A DNA stretch of 64,000 nt, taken from Planctomyces sp. SH-PL14. GTDB taxonomy: Bacteria; Planctomycetota; Planctomycetia; Planctomycetales; Planctomycetaceae. Positions 36,450 to 43,941 of this stretch are shown one piece after another. Each line of letters opens with the position of its first letter. Position 1 is the stretch's first letter. The notes beneath the pieces are model-generated. The model did no database searches. It was not told the origin of the DNA and saw only the letters and a program-made list of their open reading frames with translations. Location of the stretch: positions 5,598,001-5,662,000 of the forward strand of contig NZ_CP011270.1 of NCBI RefSeq assembly GCF_001610835.1. Reading direction: 5' to 3'. The translations under genes were made by a program, and so were the position numbers.

Positions 36450-37382
36450 GTGAAACAGATCCTGTGGCCGCTCGTCACTCTGCTTGGACTCACGCTCGTT
36501 GCGCCACCGCTTCGCTCGCAGACGCCTCCTCTGGCGGGGCTCCATGGGACCGGCCGGGCCGAACTCGCGGTCCGGCCGGAGCGGATGCTGGTGACCATGG
36601 ACCTGACGGCCAAGGGGACGGATGTGGCTGACGCGCTTGAGAAGTCGAAGGGGATCCGCGCCAAAGCGGAGGCGGAGTTCACAAAGCTTGGGGCGATGAA
36701 GGGGGCTTTGACGTTCGGCGAACCACAGGTCGATCCGTTCGACAAGCAGCGGCGAGAGCAGATGGAGGAACTGCTTCGTTCGCGGCTCTCGGCAAGACGG
36801 ACGGGTGGGAAGGCGCCGCCGATCGTGTCGTCGGTGACTGTCCTCCTTCCTGTGCAGGCGGTTTTCGTTCTGACGACGGCCGACCCGGCAGCGCAGCTTG
36901 TGGAAGTCGCCGGTCTGCAGGCTAGGATCAAGGGGATCGATCTGACGGCAGCGAAGGCCGCGGCGGAGCTGACGCCCGAGGAGCAGGAACTGGCGGAGGA
37001 GCTGGCCGAAGCGAAGCTGAGTTACGAACGGGGGGGAGGCCGGAAACGCGGAGAGCCGGCTTTCGCCTTTACGGCGACGGTTGGCCCGGAGCAGCGGCAG
37101 AAAGTGATGAAGGAGGCGTTCGAGGCGGCCCGTGCGGAGGTGGACGCGCTGGCGCGGGCCTCGGGAACGGCAGTTGGTCCGCTTCGTGGGGCTCGCGTGG
37201 AGGTCACGCCGGGTCGGGAGGGCCGGGAGACCTACGACGATGAGTATGTCGGCCGCCGGGAACTGGCTGCGATTCTTCGCCGTCGGGGGCTGGCGGGTGA
37301 GAACGATGTTGTTGGGATGACGTTCGAACAGCTCGCGTTAGTAGTCGAAGTCGAGGCTGTATTCAGCATCACCCCGAACTAG
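36450..37382 (+). CDS. SIMPL (DUF541) domain secreted protein
   Basis: 310 residues from a GTG start. The signal VKQILWPLVTLLGLTLVAPP-like N-terminus is followed by a SIMPL/DUF541 domain: LHGTGRAELAVRPERMLVTM and DALEKSKGIRAKAEAEFTKL at the front, and the C-terminal conserved pattern ARAEVDALARASGTAVGPLR. The middle contains a charged insert (about 85-200) longer than in typical members. Such proteins are periplasmic and of unclear role. It closes the plus-strand series, and dispersed element copy B begins 7 nt after its stop codon. Base usage shifts to G-rich in the last 300 bp. Confidence 0.85.
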   Translation: MKQILWPLVTLLGLTLVAPPLRSQTPPLAGLHGTGRAELAVRPERMLVTMDLTAKGTDVADALEKSKGIRAKAEAEFTKLGAMKGALTFGEPQVDPFDKQRREQMEELLRSRLSARRTGGKAPPIVSSVTVLLPVQAVFVLTTADPAAQLVEVAGLQARIKGIDLTAAKAAAELTPEEQELAEELAEAKLSYERGGGRKRGEPAFAFTATVGPEQRQKVMKEAFEAARAEVDALARASGTAVGPLRGARVEVTPGREGRETYDDEYVGRRELAAILRRRGLAGENDVVGMTFEQLALVVEVEAVFSITPN

Positions 37383-37389
37383 GCAGTTC

Positions 37390-37708
37390 ACCGGGGTCCA
37401 GGGGGTAACCCCTGGTGGGGAGTGCAGAGGGGCAACGCCCCTTTGCCCGCCGGAGGCCTGGCCGTCGAGAGATGTCTGAAGGAGGGCGTATCCAAGCGCG
37501 GACGACGTGCCGTATGTCCCCTCACCAATTCGCGGGGACTCCAGAGCGAGCGGACAGTCCTCAACGCCACCTCCACAAAGGGGACGTCCGTTGTGTCCCA
37601 CGGTTCCTCATGGAAGTGCCTCCGGCGGCAAGGGGGCGTGGCCCCCTTGACCCCAGGCTGCCGTGGCACGTTGGGTTTGAGCTATCGACGTCGTGCCGGC
37701 ATGGACGG
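37390..37708 (+). repeat. Dispersed structured element, copy B
   Basis: It fills the gap between two convergent genes (stops at 37382 and 37709) almost exactly. The head hairpin is altered but preserved (CCAGGGG, loop GTAA, CCCCTGG). Second hairpin GGGGC-AAC-GCCCC; tail hairpin CAAGGGGGC-GTG-GCCCCCTTG. Short-loop subtype with D, F and G. Flank counts: G25:C11 on the left (37261), G18:C22 on the right (37741). Confidence 0.9.
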
Positions 37709-38089
37709 CTATTCGTCGTCGTCCCCCTCCTCCGGCATACGCCGCACCGGCCGCACATACCGCCCGTTGTGATGCCTGAAGTAAGCCGCACTGAGCGGCA
37801 TGTTCTTCAAGATATGCGTGTGCGACCAACCCACCGCCGCCGCAATCGTCCGGATCGGCGGCAACGGCTTCTCCAGCTTCGTCATGTAGTAGAGCACCTC
37901 CGCATCCGTCGGCCGCGTCGCCGGCACCGTCTCGCCAGCCATGCTTCTGAGCGCCTCGATCAACCGCTCCACCGCCACCCGCATATGCTTGTGCTCCGTC
38001 GCAATCACCCGCAGCTGACTGACCACGTCCTCCGGTTCTTGACACGGCGCATCGATACCTGTAATTTTGTTCACAAGTTGACCTTTCAC
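37709..38089 (-). CDS. Small putative HTH protein (126 aa)
   Basis: Not recognised as a named family. Start is GTG at 38089. The N-terminal half is helical (VVSQLRVIATEHKHMRVAVE), and residues 75-100 (LPPIRTIAAAVGWSHTHILK) have the spacing of a helix-turn-helix, so DNA binding is plausible. The C-terminus is basic and then acidic (RRMPEEGDDDE). The stop codon abuts dispersed element copy B, which separates it from the convergent SIMPL gene. A strong hairpin with a T-tract lies 14 bp upstream of its start, oriented the other way. Confidence 0.65.
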   Translation of the reverse strand: MKGQLVNKITGIDAPCQEPEDVVSQLRVIATEHKHMRVAVERLIEALRSMAGETVPATRPTDAEVLYYMTKLEKPLPPIRTIAAAVGWSHTHILKNMPLSAAYFRHHNGRYVRPVRRMPEEGDDDE

Positions 38090-38102
38090 AGGGGAGACTC
38101 AT

Positions 38103-38137
38103 GACCGGGACGGCCCGCCAGCCGCCCCGGTCTTTTT
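38103..38137 (+). terminator. Rho-independent terminator-like hairpin
   Basis: GACCGGG-ACGGC pairs with GCCGC-CCCGGTC (about 11 bp around a short loop) and is followed by TTTTT at 38133-38137. It is oriented to stop plus-strand transcription, though the last plus-strand gene ends at 37382; it may protect the promoter region of the 38089 gene from read-through. Confidence 0.6.
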
Positions 38138-38368
38138 GTTGTCTGCCGGTCTTTTGTTGTTTGAAAGAAGAGCGGAGCCCACGCTCCGTCGTCATCTCAC
38201 GCGCGCCCGGCGCGATCGAACGAATCGTCCGCGCAGTGACCGGCGCCGGTGAGCATGGATTGATCTGGGGACAGCGCAGCCCCCTCGCGGCCAAAAGATC
38301 CGCCGCGAAGCAGCCCCGCCATCGGACAAGGAGAGGCCACGCCAGCAGCGCGGCCGGAGCGAAAACTC

Positions 38369-38581
38369 CTACGCGGTCGGCAACAGCCGGTGCGCAAGCA
38401 GCATCACGGCATGGGCCCGGAGGAAGGCGAGACCGCGGCAATACCGCGGGTTCGTTCTCCAGTCGGTGATGACCTTGTCGGGAATTCCGGCCACAATTTC
38501 CCCTACCCCTTCACACACAGCGGCCTGATCGTCGCAGGCCCCGGCGAGCGTCCTTCGCTCTGTCCTGTTTCGTTCGCCGAT
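38369..38581 (-). pseudogene. Possible C-terminal gene remnant (about 70 codons)
   Basis: On the minus strand the frame between a TAA at 38582-38584 and a TAG at 38369-38371 encodes a protein-like segment (VGEIVAGIPDKVITDWRTNP, then YCRGLAFLRAHAVMLLAHRL). The composition and Arg/Leu patterning look coding, but there is no convincing start, and the DNA just upstream is repeat sequence. It may be the tail of a gene lost by deletion, or a small gene starting at an internal GTG. No family recognised. Confidence 0.35.
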
Positions 38582-38734
38582 TTATGCCACACAGGGGTAG
38601 TGAACGCAAGTTCATTACGTGCGGATTTCGGGGAGCGAGGGTTTTGCCTGAGACCGGGGCATTCTGTTGTGTGAAGAACGCGTCGGGGGACGCTGTTGGG
38701 AGTCGCTGGCGGCGGGATCCGCCCGGGGGGGAAG

Positions 38735-38775
38735 ATGAAACACAGAGGTATGGAGAGGCACAGAGAAAGGCAGGA
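38735..38775. repeat. CTCTGTG-type repeat copy
   Basis: GAAACACAGAGGTATGGAGA followed by GGCACAGAGAAAGGC; same degenerate family as 19788 and 27387. Confidence 0.7.
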
Positions 38776-38821
38776 GAGAGAGGACCGGTCGGGGACGCGA
38801 ACTCCCGCCTCCGCTGCCTTA

Positions 38822-38853
38822 GATCTGTGTCTATCTGTGTTCATCTGTGGCCT
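38822..38853. repeat. ATCTGTG-type repeat copy
   Basis: ATCTGTGTCTATCTGTGTTC followed by ATCTGTGGCC: three cores at about 10-11-nt spacing. Confidence 0.8.
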
Positions 38854-38974
38854 GATTCTCTGCCTCTGTCGTGCGTCGACGCCCTCGAATCCCGGAACCT
38901 GGACAGCCACCGGGAAGGATCGCGGCGCCCGGTGCGAAACACACAAGCAGCCTGTGGCTGAGTAACATGCCCGC

Positions 38975-39730
38975 ATGAAATCGACCGAACGGTTCTCGAC
39001 CCGCGTCGCCAACTACGTCGCCTACCGGCCTCGTTATCCCGAGTCAGTCTGCGACTGCCTCCGGCGGCGCTGCGGCTGGTCGGACTCGACCGTCGTGGCG
39101 GACATCGGCTCGGGGACCGGGATCCTCAGCGAACTGCTTCTGCGGCATGGCAACCGGGTCTACGGCGTCGAGCCGAACCGCGAGATGCGCGAGGCGGGCG
39201 AAGAGGAGCTTCGGCCGTATCCGGAGTTCCACAGCGTGGCCGGGACCGCGGAGGAGACGACGCTGCCGGGGTCGAGCGTGGACTTTGTGACGGCCGGGCA
39301 GGCGTTCCACTGGTTTGACCGCGCGGCCGCGGCGGCGGAGTTTCGGCGGATCCTGCGGCCCGGCGGATGGGTCGTGCTGATCTGGAACGATCGCCGCCGG
39401 GACGGGTCTCCCTTTGCGGAGGCGTATGAGCGGCTGCTGCAGGAGTTCTCGAGCGACTATGAGAAGGTCGACCACAAGAACGTGACCGATGCGGTGCTGG
39501 ACGGGTTCTTTGGCGGAGGGTATTCGCGGGACGTCTGTGAGAACCGGCAGACGTTCGACCTAGCGGGGCTGGAGGGGCGGCTGCTCTCGTCGTCGTACGC
39601 GCCGGAGGCGGGACACCCGCAGCATGCCGGGATGATGCAGGAGCTTCGCCGGATCTTCGCGACGCATCAGGTCGAAGGCCGGGTGCCGTTCGACTACGAG
39701 ACGAAGGTGTACTGCGGTCGTCTCGATTGA
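38975..39730 (+). CDS. SAM-dependent class I methyltransferase
   Basis: A 251-residue methyltransferase. Motif I VADIGSGTGILSELLLRHG (about 42-60) binds SAM, the acidic residue of motif II is in VYGVEPNREM, and the post-motif FHWFDRAAAAAEFRRILRPG with GGWVVLIWNDRR is typical of the Methyltransf_11/25-like group annotated as class I methyltransferases with FxRxxxYxxYRPxYP at the start (FSTRVANYVAYRPRYPESV). The substrate is unknown. It stands alone: repeats lie upstream and 248 bp of featureless DNA follows. Confidence 0.9.
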   Translation: MKSTERFSTRVANYVAYRPRYPESVCDCLRRRCGWSDSTVVADIGSGTGILSELLLRHGNRVYGVEPNREMREAGEEELRPYPEFHSVAGTAEETTLPGSSVDFVTAGQAFHWFDRAAAAAEFRRILRPGGWVVLIWNDRRRDGSPFAEAYERLLQEFSSDYEKVDHKNVTDAVLDGFFGGGYSRDVCENRQTFDLAGLEGRLLSSSYAPEAGHPQHAGMMQELRRIFATHQVEGRVPFDYETKVYCGRLD

Positions 39731-39978
39731 TGCGGTGACCGCGCCGGCACGATGTCCATCGCCGGCTTTGCAACCCCCGCGTGTTGCCGCGGCCCCGCAC
39801 CCTGAATATTCCCTGAATCCCGGTAAATCACGCCAGCACCACCTCGTATGGACTCGTAACGCGAGTCAACGCGAAATCTTCGGCCACCCCCCGTTCTCCC
39901 CAGAGGACGTGATCCCGCGCTCGGCAGGTCACGCAGGGACGCCGCGCGTTTTCCGTGGGCCATTCAGGAATCCGTGCG

Positions 39979-40302
39979 ATGAAGGAATTCATCATCGTGC
40001 TGGGGATGTGCGTTGCCAGCCTGCTCTTCGTCGACTCGCTCGACTACGCCGCGCTTCGGGCACAACATCCCTGGGCCACCGCTGACCAATTGAACCACAT
40101 GAGCGAGTTCGATGCGTCCCACTTCGGTTCCCGGCAAGCCGCCCACGCCCCCGCTCGCGGTCACGGGTGCGGCCGGCCGCACCCCTCCGGCTGGGCCCGA
40201 TGGCTGAAGTCCACCGAGGCGGCCAGCCAGCTCGAAATCGACGCGCGACAGCGCCTCGCCTGCCATCGTTCCGAACCGGCCCTCCCCGGATCGAGAGAGT
40301 GA
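39979..40302 (+). CDS. Small single-pass membrane protein (107 aa)
   Basis: Not recognised. One N-terminal membrane helix or signal (EFIIVLGMCVASLLFVDSL), then a soluble tail with a His/Gly-rich stretch (AAHAPARGHGCGRPHPSGWA). It is the first of four consecutive small plus-strand genes that encode membrane proteins, with a 10-nt gap to the next. The His/Cys-rich tail could bind metal, which is speculation. Confidence 0.5.
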   Translation: MKEFIIVLGMCVASLLFVDSLDYAALRAQHPWATADQLNHMSEFDASHFGSRQAAHAPARGHGCGRPHPSGWARWLKSTEAASQLEIDARQRLACHRSEPALPGSRE

Positions 40303-40312
40303 CCCCGGACGC

Positions 40313-40594
40313 ATGACACCGCTGTCGACCTTCGCCCCTCTGCTGTGGCTCGCCCTGCTCGTCGCGGCGCTCCACCTGCGGCAGCCCCGGCCCGTCCGGT
40401 CGTGGTGGCAGACCGGATCGGCAACGGTCCAGTTCCTCGTCCTGCTGAGTCTGACCGCCTCGGCGATCGTGCCGCCGGCGCCGACGCCGTGGGGCCGAAC
40501 GGTCCTGAGCGTCATCGGCCTGCTGCCGCTGCTCCTTCTGGTCGAGACCTTCTGGCAAGCCCGCTGCGGACCCGGGCGACGAAGCCCGTCTTGA
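40313..40594 (+). CDS. Small hydrophobic membrane protein (93 aa)
   Basis: Not recognised. Three predicted hydrophobic segments (FAPLLWLALLVAALHL; ATVQFLVLLSLTASAIV; TVLSVIGLLPLLLLVETFW), linked by short charged loops. It follows the previous small gene after 10 nt and precedes another small membrane protein by 69 nt, which suggests co-transcription. Confidence 0.5.
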   Translation: MTPLSTFAPLLWLALLVAALHLRQPRPVRSWWQTGSATVQFLVLLSLTASAIVPPAPTPWGRTVLSVIGLLPLLLLVETFWQARCGPGRRSPS

Positions 40595-40663
40595 CCGGCG
40601 GTCCTCTCGCACCGGACACTTCCAAGGCAAAGACCGCTTCCACGCGCCGCCGTACCCACGCTC

Positions 40664-40957
40664 ATGGCCGAGTCCCTCGTCTGGTCCGTCACGCTCTTCG
40701 CGATCCTTTCGATCGGGCTCTTCGGGATCGCGCAGTTCGTGACGCGCGCTCCAGACCGCCGCTGGTGGTCCGGGATCGGTCTCGTTTCGCTGGCCGGCTG
40801 GGAACTGTTGCGAACGAGTCGGCCGATTCCCTTCGACTCGCCGCTTCACTCAACGATCGCCGGTCTCGTGCTGTTCGGCGGGCTCATGACCCTGTCGATG
40901 GTCGTGGCGGGGCTCGCTCTCTGGCTGTGGCCCGGCGCGGCGAGAGAACCGTCCTGA
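40664..40957 (+). CDS. Small membrane protein (97 aa)
   Basis: Not recognised. Hydrophobic segments WSVTLFAILSIGLFGIAQFV, WWSGIGLVSLAGW and STIAGLVLFGGLMTLSMVVA predict three helices. The similar size and layout to the 40313 product suggest a divergent duplication, but the sequences are not obviously alike. Confidence 0.5.
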   Translation: MAESLVWSVTLFAILSIGLFGIAQFVTRAPDRRWWSGIGLVSLAGWELLRTSRPIPFDSPLHSTIAGLVLFGGLMTLSMVVAGLALWLWPGAAREPS

Positions 40958-40970
40958 TCCGAGATCAGCC

Positions 40971-41288
40971 ATGCGTCCCGCCACTCGCATCACTCTCGTT
41001 GTCGCGGTCCTGCTGGTCCTCTACGTCGGCTCGTTCCTGACCTTCCGCGCGTTTCCGGAAGAGTTCACGCTGGCTCCACCTGACCATCCGGAACGCTGGT
41101 TGGTCGTCTTCAGCAGGCACCCCGAAGTGCACGGGATGGTCCGGTGGTTCTACTGGCCTCTGACTCAGTGGGCTCCCGGACATCGCGGCTATCCGACAGA
41201 CACGCAGCTCCGCAACGCGATCGAATTCAGCAATGCGTTGCGAGAACCGAGGCCAGTCCGACCGGAGACACCCGGGCGAGCTCCGTGA
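40971..41288 (+). CDS. Small single-pass membrane protein (105 aa)
   Basis: Not recognised. N-terminal membrane helix (ITLVVAVLLVLYVGSFLTF), then an extracytoplasmic or cytosolic region rich in aromatic residues (WLVVFSRHPEVHGMVRWFYW). It begins 13 nt after the previous gene, consistent with one small-protein operon (39979-41288). Confidence 0.5.
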   Translation: MRPATRITLVVAVLLVLYVGSFLTFRAFPEEFTLAPPDHPERWLVVFSRHPEVHGMVRWFYWPLTQWAPGHRGYPTDTQLRNAIEFSNALREPRPVRPETPGRAP

Positions 41289-41402
41289 CGCGCTCAGATC
41301 GGACCGCCGAACCCCGGACCGGGCTTCCGTGTCGTTCTCGGATGGCGTGGCCGTGCGTCGGCTCCGACTCCCGTTCGTGACTCCGTTTGTCCGGGCCGCT
41401 CG

Positions 41403-41792
41403 ATGTACGTCCGCTTTGTCGTCGCGACACCCCAGCAGAACCCGTGGTGGGCGACGGGCGTCATTACGTCGGCCCGGATCCTCGGGGATGACGGCGTCCT
41501 GGAACCTTACGAAGTCGACGTCGTGGAAGCGGCGTTCGACTGGTTCAACACCCATCTCCCCTGTCCGCCGTTTCAGCAGAACCTCAACTCGGGCCGCTGG
41601 ACGCTGGACGCCGTCGCCTGGTTCCTTCCGTACGCCCGGGAACCGATCGCCCGGATGTGGGACCTGGTCGCGGTCCTGAAGCAACACGGTGTGGCGACGC
41701 GGATGCTCCGGAGTCACTTCCCCGGCCGGATCGTGTACATCGACGACTTCCAGATCGTGGCCGAAACGCCCCATCAGCCGCCGTCGCGGTAG
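41403..41792 (+). CDS. Conserved uncharacterised protein (129 aa)
   Basis: A soluble protein starting MYVRFVVATPQQNPWWATGV. The pattern (VVEAAFDWFNTHLPCPPF, GRWTLDAVAWFLPYAREPI, MWDLVAVLKQHGVATRMLR, GRIVYIDDFQIVAETP) matches a small family I have seen in planctomycetes and other bacteria without a known function. No catalytic motif is evident. It follows the small membrane protein genes by 114 bp and may be independent. Confidence 0.65.
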   Translation: MYVRFVVATPQQNPWWATGVITSARILGDDGVLEPYEVDVVEAAFDWFNTHLPCPPFQQNLNSGRWTLDAVAWFLPYAREPIARMWDLVAVLKQHGVATRMLRSHFPGRIVYIDDFQIVAETPHQPPSR

Positions 41793-41930
41793 GGCTTCGT
41801 CGAAGCGTCCGCGCGGTGCCGGCGGGCGGCGCCCCCCTCGGTCTGGTCCTGATCTTTGGACGTCCGGTATAAAACACTTGTGGCCGTCGATCGCTCGTCG
41901 ACATGCACCGGCTCATTGGAGGAGATTCCC

Positions 41931-42860
41931 GTGCTGACCTCGCGCTGCCTGTCGCCTCTCCTGCTCTTCGCCCTCCTGACAGGAGGGCTCGTTGCCGCGT
42001 CTCTCCCGGCCGCCGAGACAGCGCGGCCGGCCGAGACGTCCTTCGCTGAGACTTCTCTCACCGGGCAACTGCGGCGGGGGGCCGCCTTCGCCAAAGCCCG
42101 GGGGCTGACCGGGGTCGCCGCCTGGCTGGAGGCCCGGGGGAATGACCTGGATGCGGTCGTGTCGCGGCAGATCCAGTCGATCGCGGAAGAGTCACGACGG
42201 CTCCGGGCTCAGGCGGACGCTCTCAGCCGCCTGACCGGTGCCCCAACGCAGGTCGAAGTCGAAGTTCGGACGGTCGAGTTCGACCTGCTGAAGCTCGACA
42301 CCCCGGAGGGAGCGGCGTTCCTCAAAGAACAGAAGATCCCGGTCCCTGCCCATGCGGAACTCCTGGGAGAGGAAGTCACGCGGGTGGCCGTCGCCTCCCG
42401 GTCCTTCCTGTTTGCGGCCGCCCGGAAGGGCTTCGCCCGGCAGGTTGGCTGTCCGAGCGTGGTGACCCGCCTCGGCGAGGAGAGCACGGTTCACGTGGAC
42501 GCGCTTCCGTCCCCCGCGGCGGTGGAGCAGAACATGCGGGTCGGTCTCGCGCTGTCGGCCAAGCTGGTCCGGGCTGAGAAAGACCGCGTGGCGGTGGAAG
42601 TCAAGCACAGCATTTCCAGCGAGAACGGGAGCACGGTTCCGCTGGCAGGCGGCGGCGTGTCGCCCGTCTTGGATATCTCCAGCGCCCGATCGACGCTGAC
42701 AATGGTTCCGGGGACGCCCTTGATCCTCGGGGGAATGGGGACGTCGTCCACGAGTCGGTTCCGCCCTCCCGGTTCCGATCCGAACGATCCGGCCGCGGAG
42801 CAGGTCTTCGAGTCGAAAACGTTGACGATCATGATCCTCAACGTCACTCGCGCGGAGTGA
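41931..42860 (+). CDS. Exported secretin-like protein (309 aa)
   Basis: Begins at GTG 41931 with GGAGGAG 7 nt upstream, followed by a signal peptide (CLSPLLLFALLTGGLVAASL, cleavage after AAE or similar). A helical region precedes a beta-rich C-terminal half in which VEVEVRTVEFDLLKLD and the terminal SKTLTIMILNVTRAE resemble strands of bacterial secretin (type II/III secretion) domains. It lacks the N-domains of a full secretin and is too short to be one. Planctomycetes carry several such secretin-fold exported proteins of unknown role. Confidence 0.65.
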   Translation: MLTSRCLSPLLLFALLTGGLVAASLPAAETARPAETSFAETSLTGQLRRGAAFAKARGLTGVAAWLEARGNDLDAVVSRQIQSIAEESRRLRAQADALSRLTGAPTQVEVEVRTVEFDLLKLDTPEGAAFLKEQKIPVPAHAELLGEEVTRVAVASRSFLFAAARKGFARQVGCPSVVTRLGEESTVHVDALPSPAAVEQNMRVGLALSAKLVRAEKDRVAVEVKHSISSENGSTVPLAGGGVSPVLDISSARSTLTMVPGTPLILGGMGTSSTSRFRPPGSDPNDPAAEQVFESKTLTIMILNVTRAE

Positions 42861-43048
42861 CGGGGGACCGTTTCGCCCCGCGGTCGGACCCTGAGGCCGC
42901 GCAGCGGGCCGTTCTGTCCGCAAGCTGGGCGGGGGGCTCCAGCCGTGTGCGGCTCGCGCTGGACTGGTGAGGCCTCCGGACGGGCCTGTATCGTCTTGAG
43001 AGGCTGTCGATGCGCTCCGCCCCCTTCTTCATCCCTGAGGCCCAGGTC

Positions 43049-43291
43049 ATGTCGCAGATCCGCAGATTCATTGAGGGCGGCTACGGACGGCTGACTCAGT
43101 CCGACGGGTACGAGGACGCCGCGCGGACGGTCCGCGTTTCGATCTGGCTCCTCTACGCCGGAGAACTCGACCGCGCCGGCTTTCTGCGGCGGATGCTGAT
43201 CGAGATCCGGATGCATCGGGCGATCCGCCGGTCGTTGCGACGCCTCGCATCGCCGTGGGCCATGTACAGCATGGGGTTCGCCGGCCAATGA
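43049..43291 (+). CDS. Small basic uncharacterised protein (80 aa)
   Basis: Not recognised. A soluble, Arg-rich helical protein (ARTVRVSIWLLYAGELDRAG, LRRMLIEIRMHRAIRRSLRR). ATG 43049 was chosen over the in-frame ATG at 43010; both have weak upstream signals. It is 135 bp upstream of a membrane-protein gene. Confidence 0.45.
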   Translation: MSQIRRFIEGGYGRLTQSDGYEDAARTVRVSIWLLYAGELDRAGFLRRMLIEIRMHRAIRRSLRRLASPWAMYSMGFAGQ

Positions 43292-43426
43292 GTGTCCGCT
43301 CCGCGGCAACGGGGTGGCTCTCGGAATGCGTCACCGCTTCGGTCGGCGGCGGATCGCATGAGCGGGCACGCGGATTGCGACTCCTCCGGGATAGTTCGAA
43401 CAGGAAATCCGGAGGAGGAAAGTCCG

Positions 43427-43903
43427 ATGAACATGCTTCAGGAACTTGCGACCGACACGCTTTGCACGGGGGCGGTCGCGACCGCCGCGACGACGGCCGC
43501 CGTCAGTGCCCTCGGCCAGTGGGAGGAGGGAGAGCCGATCGCGCCGATCAATGCCGTCAGCCACATTGCCTGGGGCGATGAGGCGGCCGCGCACAACGAG
43601 GCCTCGGTCGAGTACACCGCCACCGGCGCGGCACTGAATGCCATGGCCGTCACCGGGTGGGCGGCGATCCACGAACTGGTGATGCGCCGCATGGGACCAC
43701 GCACGATGGCGAATTCGATGGCTGTCGGAGCCCTCGTCGCGGCCGCCGCCTACGTCACGGACTACTACGTCGTGCCGCGACGGTTCACGCCCGGGTTCGA
43801 GAAGCGTCTCTCCGGCCCAGCGCTCGCCGGCGTCTACGCAGTCCTGGCCGCGTCGCTCGGTGTGGGGAGCCTGCTTCGCTCGCGCCGCGCTCTGGGTTCG
43901 TAG
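43427..43903 (+). CDS. Integral membrane protein (158 aa)
   Basis: Starts at 43427 with a strong GGAGGAGG 9 nt upstream. About four hydrophobic segments are visible (AVATAATTAAVSALG; GAALNAMAVTGWAAIHELVM; SMAVGALVAAAAYVTDYYVV; ALAGVYAVLAASLGVGSLL). The conserved-looking HIAWGDEAAAHNE sits between the first two. It resembles small uncharacterised membrane proteins found in proteobacteria and planctomycetes. Convergent with the WD40 gene (38-bp gap). Confidence 0.7.
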   Translation: MNMLQELATDTLCTGAVATAATTAAVSALGQWEEGEPIAPINAVSHIAWGDEAAAHNEASVEYTATGAALNAMAVTGWAAIHELVMRRMGPRTMANSMAVGALVAAAAYVTDYYVVPRRFTPGFEKRLSGPALAGVYAVLAASLGVGSLLRSRRALGS

Positions 43904-43941
43904 CCGCCGCGTCGGAATGGTCCGGAGTCAACACTCACCGG

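Larger units (their letters stand above)
38138..38974. other. Mostly gene-free region with repeats
   Basis: No supported plus-strand gene. It contains a possible minus-strand coding remnant (38369-38581), a CTCTGTG-type repeat (38735-38775) and an ATCTGTG-type repeat (38822-38853), upstream of the methyltransferase gene. Confidence 0.6.

Noticed and set aside
38101-38961. Several plus-strand short frames in the gap before the methyltransferase
   Set aside because: Composition is repeat-derived (ATCTGTG and CTCTGTG units) with no start signals or domain-like sequence.
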